NCBI RefSeq assembly: GCF_037126465.1
Contig: NC_088203.1
Span: forward strand, 50,238,489-50,302,488
DNA from: Ornithodoros turicata
Taxonomy: Eukaryota; Arthropoda; Arachnida; Ixodida; Argasidae
Direction of reading: 5' to 3'
Length of the DNA: 64,000 bases
Shown here: positions 46,900 to 58,541 of the stretch, piece after piece
Layout of the letters: each line of letters starts with the position of its first letter
Position numbering within the stretch: position 1 is the first letter of the stretch
Notes under the pieces: generated by a model
Told to the model about the DNA's origin: nothing
Databases searched by the model: none
Seen by the model: only the letters and a program-made list of their open reading frames with translations
Position numbers and translations under genes: made by a program

Positions 46900-47290
46900 A
46901 GGCAGCACATGGTGGAATAATAGATGGCTATATGATGTCTACCCTTAAACATCAGGGATAACTATATAATGTCTAACGCTATAGACCTAATGTCTAGTAG
47001 ACGTTCTCTAGCATAGCAGTGGACGTGCTAATGTAACACTAATAGCCGCCTAACCTTAGACATTGAATGTCTACGTCGGTAGACATGATTTACACCTTTT
47101 CTAGACATGATGCCTAAAATTAGTCATGTCTCTGAGACATGCATTAGCACTGAAGTTTAGACTTAAATCTGTTTTATACCTCCATTTCGGAAGTAGATCT
47201 ACGATTAGACATTTGTTATACCTCACTTTTGCTACCCTTAGCCGTAGTTTAGACGTCATGGCTATCGTACCTCCCGTGTACGGTGCTCCC
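46900..47290. repeat. Run of small palindromes built on TAGACAT
   Basis: TAGACATTGAATGTCTA and CATGTCTCTGAGACATG are perfect 17-base palindromes; GTCTACGTCGGTAGAC and GTCTAGTAGAC are further hairpins. All reuse the AGACAT/ATGTCT core. No coding sequence. Confidence 0.6.
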
Positions 47291-48093
47291 GTGCATATTT
47301 ATTACAAAAATGTGAATTTTGTGTGTGTATAACCCTTTGTGAGTACTTCAGACTGAGAGCAGGCGTTTTGGAATGCATTTATTTCAACCAAGAACTGTCC
47401 ACAAAGAATGCAAAACTAGTCACAGGGGTGAACCCTTCAGATCTATTTTTTTACAATCAAGCACCAATATTGTGCAAAAATGTGATTAGCTTTGGTGGTT
47501 AAAGACACGCTAATCTACGCATTCGTTGTGTCACTTGCTTGAAAGTGTTGGAAGGAAGCACCACTGGTGCTGGAACCATAAACTGGTGTGGATCCTCGGA
47601 AAAGTGCGGTAATTGTAGAATAAGCCTTCCCTCTTGCACCCCTGGTTCTCCGACTCATGGACGCTGTTACCCAGGCAAACCTGCGGAACATGAAGTCAGT
47701 TTTAGAAAGCATGAAGCAGCTAACCATATTGCACATAACCATTCCTGTCGAAACCAGACAGAGTTGTGACTGCACCCTCTTAGATTTTGCTTTAAAAAAT
47801 AAGAAAATATGCATGTACAAATGCATGCTTCAAAACGAATGTTAGTACCAAAAAGAATGTCCTTCAAATCCCTGGAAGTGATGTCTGGAATGACTTGTTA
47901 GCCTCGTTATGTACTCAACATAATTGCTCCAGGAATGTGTATATCAGGAGCGGATTGTCAAGTGTCTTGCTCCAGATACTTCCCGTAACACGGCTTCTGC
48001 TTAACATATATCACGTGTATGTTTTGTAGATGACACTTGAAGATCAGTCTTTTGACCAGTGACAGGCAGTATTTGAAGTAGAGCTGTCTATTA

Positions 48094-48660
48094 AATGTTT
48101 AAACGTCAAAACGTTTAAACGTGTTCTTAAGAGGGGTGTGCCCTGCTACCCACTCTTCATAATAAAACTTTTGAAATCCACGCTAAGGAATCCACCCTTC
48201 AAAATCCATCCCTTTGAAATTCACGCTGTCAAAATAAATCACACTGCACTCTACGAAAAAAAGTTTTTATTTGTACCTTTTGGGGAACAAGTGCGTTGTC
48301 CCAAATTTTGAACCCTTTTGGGGTGGAAAATGAGGGGTAGAAGCAGTTCTACCCCATCACTTCTACCCCAGGGGTAGAACAGACTTACCCCATAGTGGGG
48401 TGGCAGTTCTACCCCCTTCGTTGAAGAATTCTACCCGTCCACGATTGAGTATTATGCCCTTTAAGGCATGTGTGTTATACCTCATGGGAGAGCTACGTCT
48501 ACCTCGAGGAGGCGAAATTTGCCTCCGCGTTGGCGATAAATGCCATACCTTTCGCGGAGGGACGTTCTACCATTGGTAGAAGTGACCTGCCCTACAGGGC
48601 TATCAATTTCCACTCCTGAAGGAAGCAACGGAGATATATTTCTACCTTAGAAGTGATATA
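48094..48660. repeat. Hairpin ladder: tandem small self-complementary units
   Basis: Successive hairpins: GTTTAAACGT/ACGTTTAAAC (48,097-48,120), GGGGTAGAA/TTCTACCCC (48,334-48,355), TTCTACCCCAGGGGTAGAA (48,361-48,379), ACCCC/GGGGT (48,387-48,402), GGAGGC/GCCTCC (48,508-48,526), TTCTACC/GGTAGAA (48,565-48,581) and GCCCT/AGGGC (48,589-48,600). Most stems differ in sequence, so this is not a simple tandem repeat. Confidence 0.65.
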
Positions 48661-48882
48661 CTTTTGCCGGTGGGGAGGGATATTTCACACGCTTCAGGAG
48701 AAGCATTTGCCACCATATGTATCGAAATCTTCTTCCCTTGCAATGAGGACTGTTCCCTCTTGTTGGGGTGCACGTGACGCTAACAGTAACGACATGCAGT
48801 TAATGAATGCTGTTCCGAAGTGGATAACATTGAAGCACACCGAAAAGGCTGTCACAAATTACAAATCTTTATTTTGCACAAT

Positions 48883-49837
48883 CTACTTCAATGAAGACAC
48901 AGCAGCTTTATCAGATGGGCTAACCAATGCGAGGGGTACATTCATTAATTTGCGGAGCACTTGCAGTGTAGAAGCGGACTTCGGCATGAATTCGATGTCA
49001 ATAAGCCAGTAAAGTGCGACGAGGTTCCTCACAGGCTCCTTCAAGCTGGACATCTCTATGCTCTCCTTCTCCAGGCATAACAGCGCTCGCCCCGGATGGA
49101 ATACTTCCCGGGAAAAGCACACCACATGACAGACATGTTCGTTCTCCACCTAAAAAGTTACCAGAATACACAGACAAAATCTTCCAAGTATTTTCAGCAG
49201 GACGTTATCTGCGCGGTCGCTCTAGAGACATCAATAATGAAGTACGAAAAATGCAAAGGTCGTTCCCATAGCTACAAAACAAAACCTTTTGCGATGTACA
49301 ATAAGAACGAACGCTATAGGCACTCACCTGGGGCGTGATGAAGGACTCATACCATTCATGCACCAGACTTGGGACCACAAGGAGTGTGACTATCATTGCT
49401 GCACATATACATAATCACAGTATGAATATTCACCCGAAGTTACACGAGAATTAAAGAAAAACACTCTGGCAATCCATATGCGCTATGGAAGCCATAGAAA
49501 CGTCCTAATTATCTGTGAACTATCTCGGAAGACAAATCATCTTACCGTCACAAAGTTCAGACTCTAAAGGCTTCAAAGAACGCTTCCAATTGGCGCTTCT
49601 TTCGACTGTACCTCAAAAGCGCCTCCGAAACGTCGTACAGAACTCTGTCCAAGGCAGTTTCAATGACAGTCCCTGTGATCGCATTGCATTCTTCCCTAAT
49701 CTGAACGAACAAAAAGTGCCATGTAGGCGTATAAATGGTAAATTCGTACTAAAGAGAACCAAGGTGGGAGCTATACAGTCACGAGAAGTACTTGCTTGTG
49801 CTGTTTCCACACATATGTCAAAGTCGTCATCGTAGAT
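48883..49837 (-). CDS. Hypothetical multi-exon gene, family not recognised
   Basis: Four candidate exons have good splice sites: 49,837 to about 49,794 (IYDDDFDICVETAQA), 49,700 to about 49,565 (IREECNAITGTVIETALDRV, then helical and basic), 49,399-49,328 (MIVTLLVVPSLVHEWYESFI), and 49,149 to the stop at 48,883 (VENEHVCHVVCFSREVFHPG to ALVSPSDKAAVSSLK). Acceptors such as CCTTACAG, TTCGTTCAG and TGCTGCAG and the GTGAGT donor of the third exon are convincing. The second exon reads into a stop close to its donor, so it may be frameshifted or its border misjudged. The pattern resembles uncharacterised lineage-specific proteins. No function can be given. Confidence 0.35.
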
Positions 49838-51528
49838 CTGTAAGGAACGAAAGAAAGCATAATTATCCCACTGCGACACTACATAGCGCGCCATTAGCAA
49901 AGAACTGAGCAGAATATAGCTGATGGCTACGTCAAGCACCTATCACGAAAGAACTTGCACATTAGTTCATCGTCCCTCAGGCAGAGTACCGTTGAGATGC
50001 CGTTGCAGGACACCACCGCCATTCTTTCGCTGTAACTTCTTATAATCTTCATCGCTAGATTCGTTGCATGCGGTATGCACGACTGTCTGCAACGAACTGA
50101 CGGCCTAGAATGACGCAGTTTCTTCCCTTCGTCTCTCGCCCACTTTCACGAAGAAACACAAAAGCAGCAGACCACGTACACTGGCCTTGAGTGTTTGAGT
50201 GTTTCCTAGCACGACTTCAATATGAAGCTAATGTATTCCCCCGGATTAGTGCCTTTGGAGTATTATGGTCAACGCTGTTGTTCCTCGAATAGCGCTGGTG
50301 CCCCAATATCTCAAGGAAGAACAATAGCCAAGCAGAGAAGGAGAGTATCAAGAGGTTCTGCACAACCGCATATTCCAGGTTAAAATACGCGTGTATGAAG
50401 GGGATCTCCCCTCGTGTCTGTATTAGTTTATTCTACATTTTCCTTCCTTTCTTCTCCTTTTCAGTTTAATTTTGTTGCAGAAGCGGCAGAATTAATCGGG
50501 TGATTAATTCAACCTCTCCTTATTTTTGTTACAATAAGTAACTACGCATGCAACATCGTCTTTAAGCAGGATGCGAAATTTGAAATAGCATATTTTATGT
50601 AAATTCGAATTTTAATCTTCATTAAAAGGAAAGACAAATTCGACTTGACAGAAATTTATATGCGGATTAAACATGATTAGATTTGATAACGCAACTTGAT
50701 TTGCATTTGATTTGTCACCGCTTTTCAAACGCGGTTTGAAATCCGATCTGTTCTTTTTGTACAATTTTTACTGTTTTCTTTGTTTCGGTTTTTTAGATAT
50801 TTGCAAGTGTACCAAATTACGTCCAATTTGCAGGGCAGGCGCGAACGGGTTCTGAAATTTATGTGTGGTGGCGCTAAGTCACTCCGCAATATTTATCAGC
50901 AGTAAAGCAAACCCGTCCAACAGACTCTGTCTCTTTATAAATCAAATTAAGTTTTAAATCAAACAAAACTTCTCTTACGAGCGCTAGTTCTTCAACGCCG
51001 TAAGTTAAGTATTACCGTAGAGTGAAACCTGCCGAGGTTTTTTTAACACGCGATGAAATCTCATCGCACAGCACCCCGTATTTAACGTTTCTCGCGGAAG
51101 AGTGACGTGTACCCCGCCAAAAAGTAATAGGTGACCTAGTCCGGGTCTGTATTTGCGATTTTGGGACCGGAATGTGTACACGCTGACACTGACCCACTGA
51201 TACCGGCCCAGCACTAAATGCTAGTACATTTGCGACCTGGTCCAGCCCAAAACGCTATTGGATTCTTCTTTCATTGTTATAAAATGGTATCAGTCGGTGA
51301 TGTCGGTATGCCAAGATACATCAATAATGAGGAAAATAATATCGGTCTAGCGGTTCTATACTTTTCGTTCCTACTACCGTGTCTAAGAAATCAGCTACAT
51401 AAGTAGTATGTATATGTTGAGAAACTACGGCCATGAGAAACTCAGACATGGACCTCTGTGCCCTGAGCCCTGCGCGTATTTTTCCCTGCGCGGCGCGTGT
51501 CCGGAGGGTTGTCCGCGCGCTTATCGGC
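49838..51528. other. No gene recognised
   Basis: A moderately AT-rich stretch with short ORFs only. Nothing repeated or structured stands out. Confidence 0.35.
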
Positions 51529-51550
51529 GGGGGGGGGGGGGGGGGGGGGG
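51529..51550 (+). repeat. Homopolymer run of 22 G
   Basis: An uninterrupted G22 within a GC-rich island (51,470-51,570). It could form a G-quadruplex and is also an assembly-error risk. Confidence 0.9.
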
Positions 51551-51559
51551 AGGGCGCGT

Positions 51560-52170
51560 GCGCGCTTACCCTCTCACATTTTTCAGCCTGGACCAACTTC
51601 TTTCGTCATTTCTCCGCCTGGGACGACTTCATTCACATTTTTTTGTCCGATACAACAGGTGTGCAGTGGGCGGTTTACATGCAAAGGATAGCCATACACA
51701 AAAGTACAAGTGAAAATATATTTATTAAAGTCATTAGTGTCAGGAATTATGTTATGACTCTGCGTGAATTTGAAAAACCCAGCCAAAAAATCTGATGCAA
51801 TAGCATTGAAGGGCTATCACAATTTTTTATTAGTGATAATCGCGCAAGTTTTCAATTAAGCAGAAGGAGTAGCACATTTTAATCAAAAGATATTTTTAAT
51901 CAATAGGATTACAATCAAAATTAAAAGTTTTATTATAAAAAGAGTAACATGACCACCATAGCGGAGTTTTAATTACAAAGTTTTGAGAGATGTACGTAAC
52001 TTCATGCGCAACAGCTAATATTCCATTATGATACATTTAATCAAAGAATATATTTTTAATCAAAACAACAGCGGAGGAGAATAATCTATCATGTTAACTA
52101 TAATAAAATCATCCTCGTGACTTAATCTAGTCGAACGCCATACAATTTTCATTCTAAGATACACTACAAA
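51560..52170. other. AT-rich approach to the inverted-repeat cassette; no gene
   Basis: The segment 52,091-52,170 resembles 53,105-53,215 (ATAATAAAATCATCCT versus ATCATAAAATCAACCT, then a shared TTTTCAT.CTA and ACTA.AAACAT), indicating an old direct duplication across the left arm. Confidence 0.4.
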
Positions 52171-52399
52171 CATCACAAAAAATATATTAAAAAATGAACT
52201 TCACCGCATAGCACGCTCCTAGCCAACAACCAGCTCTAATAATATCTGCCCTGATTTGTTGAAGACGGGAGGCGTACGCCTGTTTTGTGACAGTTATGAA
52301 CATTTTCGAGTGCAATAGGGAGGTTATTCCAACATTACACAATTAATCAATTTCTTATTAAGTAAACAGCATAGGCATACGTAAATAATGAGAAACGGG

Positions 52400-53070
52400 A
52401 TCAACAGCTAATAGAGAACCAAAACCCATCACATAAACAACAGACACACGCAGGAAAATAATTGAAAAAAGAATCTATCAAAACGATAAACATGCACGAA
52501 CGAATAGCAGAGAAACACTTTGAATGGCACATGACGAATAACTTAATACAGCACAGAGCTAACGCTGAATAGCAGAGAAACACTCTAAACTGCGCATCTG
52601 CCAACGTGTAAACAACAGACAGGGAAATATTGAAACAAGATCAACAGCTAATAGAGAGTCAAAATCCAACACGTAAACAAGAGGTACACAAAGGATAAAT
52701 AGTTGAAGAACAATCTAACAAAACGAGAAACATGCACGGATGAATGGCAGAGAAACACTCTAAACGGCGCATCTACCAACGGTAAACAACCGACACGTGC
52801 AGGAAAATAATTGAAAAAGAATCTATCAAAACGAGAAACATACACGCATGAATAGCAGAGAAACACTATGAACGGCACACCATCCACACGTAAACTATGA
52901 AATAATGAGAAATACAATAATACAGAACCAAATATATGCACCAAAGCAAACAAGAGGTACACAGATGATAAATAATTGAAAAACAATCAATCAAAACGAT
53001 AAACATGCACGGATGAATAGCAGAGAAACAATTTGAACGATGCATCTGCCAACATGTAAACAACACACAG
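52400..53070. repeat. Diverged tandem repeats inside the left arm
   Basis: At least four copies of a unit containing CAAAACGAKAAACATGCACG followed by GAATAGCAGAGAAACACT occur at irregular spacing (about 52,475, 52,720, 52,825, 52,995). The right arm carries the complements. Apparent ORFs across them are artefacts. Confidence 0.6.
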
Positions 53071-53665
53071 GAAAATAATAGCGAAACAAACTATCAAACA
53101 TTACCATTTGAAATTCAAATAATATATCTTTTGAACTATCATAAAATCAACCTTGCAAGCTAACAATATAGAATTTTCATCCTACTCAGGCACTATAAAC
53201 ATTACCTTGACGGAGATATCCAACACACGCAGTACAGACAAGCTTTACACTGTACAACCAGTCTTGAGCACGGCGGGGTCACTCTCTCCATCTATACAGC
53301 CCAAAGCGAGGAAACCGAACGTCCTTTGTCAATCTGCGGGGTGGGGAAATCCTCTCTCTTTTTCACATTCTTTCCTCCAAAAGGGAATATTCTTAGGACT
53401 GGTGTACAGGGACGAATTTTTTTATTGATCGCAAATAGACATTGGAATTATTCGACTCTCAAGAACACAATAAGAATTCTATCAAAAAACAATAGCATGC
53501 AAAAAAAATCTAAGAATAGACTTTTATGTGAGTGCAAAGAGAAACATTATCTAAGCAAACGAGAAAATATTATCAGCGCAAACAATACTCAACCAAAACG
53601 AGAAACGTTGCATTTAATGTATTTCAGATCAGACACACCTATCATGCCTACGTTATTCTAAACTC

Positions 53666-54416
53666 GCAAAATATCAATCGAGTGAACATCTGAAGCAAAG
53701 AGAGAAAGTCAAGTTTATTAAATGATAGAAACAATACTCATTCGAAAACGATAATTAAATTTAATTACATCGTTTTACGACAACTTTGCAATAGTTATTT
53801 CTACACGCAGAAGCCACAAACAACTCATATGAAATGCAAAATTATTGTGTTTGCTACAGTGAAAATCAACGCACACAGCTCAAAAATGCATTCCCATCTA
53901 GTAGAATATTTTATTAATATCAATCGAGTGATCATCTGAAACAAAGTCAAAAGCAGTAATTAATTTAGGCAAATATTTTTTTGTAATCACGCAGCGCAAA
54001 TATACAGCACAGAAACACGTCTTTTTTCATTTCAGGACCCACTAGTGGAAGCAAAATATCAATCGAGTAAAAGTCAAGTTTATTCAGTGATAGAAACAAT
54101 ACTAATTCGAAAACGAGATTCAATTTAATTACATCGTTTTATGACAACTTTGCAATAGTAATTTCTACACGCACAAGCCACAAACAACTCATCTGAAATG
54201 CAAATTAATGGAAAAGTTTGCTACAGTGAAAATCAACGCACACAACTCAAAAATACATTCCCATCTAGTAGAATATTTTTACTAATATTAATTGAGTGAT
54301 CATCTGAAACAAAATCAAAGCAGTAATTAATTTAGACAAACATTTTTCGTAACCACGCAGCGCAAATATACATCACAGAAACATGTCTTTTTCATTCAGG
54401 GCCCACTAGTGGAAAC
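53666..54416. repeat. Two-copy 385-bp tandem repeat
   Basis: GCAAAATATCAATCGAGT starts copies at 53,666 and 54,051. Both end near CCCACTAGTGGAA. Copies are about 90% alike by eye. Each contains an internal repeat of the ATCAATCGAGTGATCATCTG core. Confidence 0.75.
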
Positions 54417-54742
54417 GAAGTGAGAGAGGGAAGCTGAGTTCCCGTACACTTTCGTTAAGGTTACGTCCGCATGGAGTAGGGGAATCCAACAATGGTCTTG
54501 CTACCATAAACTCGCTCCCGCAAGTCAAGTTACGGAAGGAGGGTCTCTAGCGCTGTCTTGTACGTAGAATCATTGAAAGCACACGTTTTTTCCTTACACA
54601 TCACATCTTTTTGTAAATTGAATTTCATAATTCTCACGACAGGTGGAACATTCTAAACCAGATAAAAAAATTTAATCAATAAAATAAACATAGATATGCT
54701 TTTAACTAAGTGTAGACGTGCAGTTGAAAACAGAAGAGACAA

Positions 54743-55193
54743 TTGCTCTACATTGAAAAGATGGGCATATTTTGTACTCGATACCATAAGTCATGGGAAG
54801 ATGTGATAAAAAACTGCTTCGAAAAGGAGGAGCCGCGAAATGATTTCATTATCGCTGCATTTAAATACGTCCTAGACATGGTCGTATTCGGAGATATGGC
54901 ACAAATTATGGAATTCAAGATGCGAGAACTTGTATGCCGAATCTACAATACTTATAAAAAATATCTGCACATCAACGTCGGAAGGCCCACTGGGATTGAT
55001 GGCGGAGTTTTTGAGGTTTGCTAACGAAGGATTGAAATACACTAGACCAGATGTAATTATAATCATTGCAATGGGCATTGCATTAATCAAGAAAGCAATC
55101 AGATCATATTATCATATACAAGCAGTCTATATCGCACGATTCATTACGGATTTGTTGAAATTACACCTAACGGTTGAAATGGAAAGTACATAA
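54743..55193 (+). CDS. Unknown small ORF pair, probably one frameshifted gene
   Basis: ORF 54,743-55,024 (MLYIEKMGIFCTRYHKSWED... to NVGRPTGIDGG) runs into ORF 54,930-55,193 in another frame (MAEFLRFANEGLKYTRPDVI... with a hydrophobic IIIIAMGIALIKKAI). Reading across gives about 145 residues, suggesting a single protein with a frameshift near 55,000. No family recognised. Composition is helical, with a possible membrane segment near the end. Same strand as the next two ORFs. Confidence 0.35.
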
Positions 55194-55261
55194 AAAATCT
55201 TATCACATGATATATTCCACCTTAGAACCTCTACACATTTATTTTATTCTACCAGTCAAGG

Positions 55262-55609
55262 ATGTCGAATGAACATAAGTTCAATATTGTTGTGCAAGGT
55301 CTGATGTATCATCACTTATTGAAACTCAACAAACATGTCAACTGCGGTGGACCAACTGACGATTTCCATCTAATACTGTCTTGTATATCATTCAAGAACA
55401 TTCATACAAAGAAAAGAAACATCAATAAGAGATTGTGCAAGTTCGTCGCAACAAAGTGCAAGTTGTTGAAGCAATACAAACACGGCGACAACGTATCACC
55501 TGCGTTAATCGACGCTGGATTCAGGTGCCCAATAATCAGAATAAACTACTTGATGTCTTCGGAATTCATCAATGAAGACAACAAACGGAAACTTCAGAGT
55601 TTGGAATAG
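55262..55609 (+). CDS. Unknown ORF, 115 codons
   Basis: MSNEHKFNIVVQGLMYHHLL starts a basic, lysine-rich protein with scattered cysteines; no recognisable motif. It follows the previous ORF by 68 bases and overlaps the next by 38 bases. The open frame in AT-rich sequence and the compact spacing make a real gene plausible. Confidence 0.4.
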   Translation: MSNEHKFNIVVQGLMYHHLLKLNKHVNCGGPTDDFHLILSCISFKNIHTKKRNINKRLCKFVATKCKLLKQYKHGDNVSPALIDAGFRCPIIRINYLMSSEFINEDNKRKLQSLE

Positions 55610-55766
55610 AATCGAAATAAACATGTGTATAATTGAAATAATAATTATATTCTTTGTCATCATTGTAATATATTCTACACATCGCAACGAAAAACACTTT
55701 GCATTTGGCATGGCTAGACTGAGAACAGTGATCGCTAAGGAAACGAATATTCCACACTGTGTGTAA
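55572..55766 (+). CDS. Unknown small ORF with one membrane segment
   Basis: 64 codons. Residues about 18-36 (MCIIEIIIIFFVIIVIYST) are strongly hydrophobic and followed by a basic stretch, so a single-pass membrane protein is predicted. It overlaps the end of the previous ORF in another frame. Confidence 0.3.
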   Translation: MKTTNGNFRVWNRIEINMCIIEIIIIFFVIIVIYSTHRNEKHFAFGMARLRTVIAKETNIPHCV

Positions 55767-57119
55767 GAATTCTCACATGGAATGAGCACTGGCAATCAAA
55801 GAGATTTTACATGACCATACTCTATACAAAACCGACACTCGAAGGAAAGAATTGTAGAAGAATCGCTAATTGAAATTTAGAGGCTTGATACATCAGTCTA
55901 TGATTACAAAAAAAGGATCAATAATCTTTTGCGAAAGCTTATTTCATGAATTAAATTCCACAGTGCAGGTATATTTCTCAATCAGTTGCAATAGCCCAGA
56001 CATAGTAAAAGAAGAAGAAAAGGCGTCTTTGACAAACAACCCGATTGGAGAGCGGAACAAATAAATAAATATTTTTGTCAACACAGTTGTCCCTTTGTAT
56101 GACTGGATAGGAAACAATGAGCCGAGATATGGCAAAACGGGAAATAAGGCAAGATAATTGATCGCGGCGGGATAAGTCAAAGCGTTCGCGACACAGTGTC
56201 ATCGACTTTTACAACTGCATTCGGGTTCAGTGCCTGCGAGATAATACGAAGTCTTCGCGAAAAGCGTATCTATTATCAGATGCCACAATGCACACGAAAG
56301 ATTTTACGAGCATGACGTGCAGGCCAAGTCTACATTTATAATCACGTAATCTTCGTAACACACGGCACACAAACGTATATGAAATAATTTCCAAGTGGCA
56401 ATCAGATTTTGGGAGAAGCGGATCACACAACCGCCATCAGAAGTGCTTAACCAATATACAATGGAGATGAACATTATGCATAAACACAATGGAAGATATG
56501 TTATATTAATTATAATAAACAAATCAGCGCAGGTCGCACATAAACATAGATCCAATTCACAAAATATACTCGAGATTTCCCGTAGCCATACAGAAAAACT
56601 ATCACATTATTTTAGTGCCATAGCATCCGGGCAATACAAATGGAAAGGGCATACTTTAATTTTAGAAGATTTTAGCTCATAACATTGTAAAAGGCAAACT
56701 CAACATTAAAGGTCAGTTTCTTTTTTAAATTTTCAAAGCCAAAACTGCACGCTATTTCTTGCATTTTTTAAAAGATATAGATTAAAAAGTTCTGCATATA
56801 GTCACACATACTATACACTATATTTGATTGGGGCTTAAATGCAAAAAATTATCGATTCACATTCAGGAGAAGTGGCGACTACCACACATCAGTAAGAGTT
56901 TAATTAAAATTTAAACAGATGTTGCGAGTTACGATCAGCGTTGTAGATTGTGTAATTTCACAATACGCAAGCTTGAGTTCGCTCACTTTGACGAGCACTA
57001 TTTCATGATGACAGAGAATTTAATCGAATGGATTGATATTTTCTATATCCACTATATTATAATGTGAATTCTCTATGTCGTAGATATTAAAAGTTACGAA
57101 TATTTTCCGAACGAAATTT

Positions 57120-57300
57120 ACTTAAAACTTGAAGAAAGGGTCACCCGCGTCGACGAAGACGTTTCAGCAACACACCGGGCCGCGTTTCCCCAATGCTGTA
57201 CCCGAAACCGAACGCGATTCTGCGCCCGACGCGTTAACGCGGTACCGTACGCGAGCGTGTTGCTTTTTCCGGAGACGGGTTCGTTTCCGGAATCGTTTCG
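57120..57300. other. GC-rich block abutting the right inverted arm
   Basis: Abrupt switch from AT-rich to CpG-rich sequence (CGCGTCGACGAAGACG, CGACGCGTTAACGCGGTACC). It ends exactly where the inverted arm starts and has no partner at the left arm. Confidence 0.55.
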
Positions 57301-58304
57301 CATGTTTATCGTTTTGATTGATTGTTTTTCAATTATTTATCATCTGTGTACCTCTTGTTTGCTTTGGTGCATGTGTTTGGTTCTGTATTAGCTGTTGATT
57401 GTATTTCTCATTATTTCATTGTTTACGTGTGGATGGTGTGCCGTTCATAGTGTTTCTCTGCTATTCATGCGTGCATGTTTCTCGTTTTGATAGATTCTTT
57501 TTCAGTTATTTTCCTGCACGTGTCTGTTGTTTACCGTTGGTGGATGCGCCGTTTAGAGTGTTTCTCTGCTATTCATCCGTGCATGTTTCTCGTTTTGTTA
57601 GATTGTTCTTCAACTATTTATTCTTTGTGTACCTCTTGTTTACGTGTTGGATTTTGACTCTCTATTAGCTGTTGATCTTGTTTCAATATTTTCCTGTCTG
57701 CTGTTTACACGTTGGCAGATGCGCCGTTTAGAGTGTTTCTCTGCTATTCAGCGTTAGCTCTGTGCTGTATTAAATTATTCGTCATGTGCCATTCAAAGTG
57801 TTTCTCTGCTATTCGTTCGTGCATGTTTATCGTTTGATAGATTCTTTTTTCAATTATTTTCCTGCATGTGTCTGTTGTTTATGTGATGGGTTTTGGTTCT
57901 CTATTAGCTGTTGATCCTGTTTCTCATTATTTCCGTATGCCTATGCTGTTTACTTAATAAGAAATTGATTAATTGTGTAATGTTGGAATAACCTTCCCTA
58001 TTGCGCTCGAAAATGTTCAGAACTGTCACAAAACAGGCGTACGCCTCTCGTCTTCAACAAATCAGGACAGATATTATTAGAGCTGGTTGTTGGCTAGGAG
58101 CGTGCTATGCGGTGAAGTTCATTTTTTAATATATTTTCTGTGTTGAATTCATAAAACAAAGTAATGTTTGAAGCACTATCTGTCTCAGCAGCGAGGACAG
58201 GGTGTTCTTTCATCTCCTCCATCGGGAACATCTTTCCTCGAAGGACAGTGGTGACGTCAAAGTGAAACTCATACTGCAAGCACTGTATCGCATACTCAAG
58301 CAGT

Positions 58305-58487
58305 ATGGATTCAACCCCTACGACAACAAAAACAAGGCGTTCGACGCTACAAATGACTGACTATTCGCTCCTCTCTCCAGAGGTGGACGAAGAGGCAGTG
58401 CAAAGGGTCGTTTCGAACTCTCGTCTCGTCTCTTTCGAAAGAAACCTTCCTGGTTCCCCAAAGTCTCGAAACTATGGTGCCTGATTT
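58305..58487 (+). CDS. Short ORF upstream of the integrase fragment
   Basis: 60 codons from ATG 58,305 (MDSTPTTTKTRRSTLQMTDY to SPKSRNYGA), hydrophilic with an acidic SPEVDEEAV. It ends shortly before the integrase frame and could be a separate exon or the frameshifted N-terminus. Not recognised. Confidence 0.25.
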
Positions 58488-58541
58488 CTCTACCCAAATC
58501 TCGCGAGCCTCAACAGCAGCAGCAGCAGCAGCAAGTCTCCA

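Larger units (their letters stand above)
52171..58142. mobile_element. AT-rich cassette bounded by ~840-bp inverted repeats
   Basis: Arms at 52,171-53,008 and 57,301-58,142 are inverted copies (outer ends AAAATATATTAAAAAATGAA and complement, inner ends CAAAACGATAAACATGC). The 4.3-kb interior has a two-copy 385-bp tandem repeat, several small plus-strand ORFs, and a GC-rich block next to the right arm. No flanking duplication was found. Long inverted repeats around compact small ORFs recall DNA-virus-like elements such as Polintons. A Polinton-type integrase fragment starts about 400 bases outside the right arm, but a link is not shown. Confidence 0.55.

Noticed and set aside
47515..47826. Minus ORF with SRRTRGARGK considered as a BEN-domain relic
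   Set aside because: The rest of the domain pattern is absent; match too short.
48310..48600. CRISPR array
   Set aside because: Units are different hairpins without constant repeats and spacers, and the genome is eukaryotic.
52401..53066. Several hydrophobic minus ORFs (VYLLF..., FFNYFPA...) as membrane proteins
   Set aside because: They are translations of the tandem repeat in the inverted arms and recur in the mirrored arm on the other strand.
54743..55193. Bcl-2-like or other apoptosis-regulator identity for the unknown ORF pair
   Set aside because: General helical character only; no BH-type motif can be pointed to.
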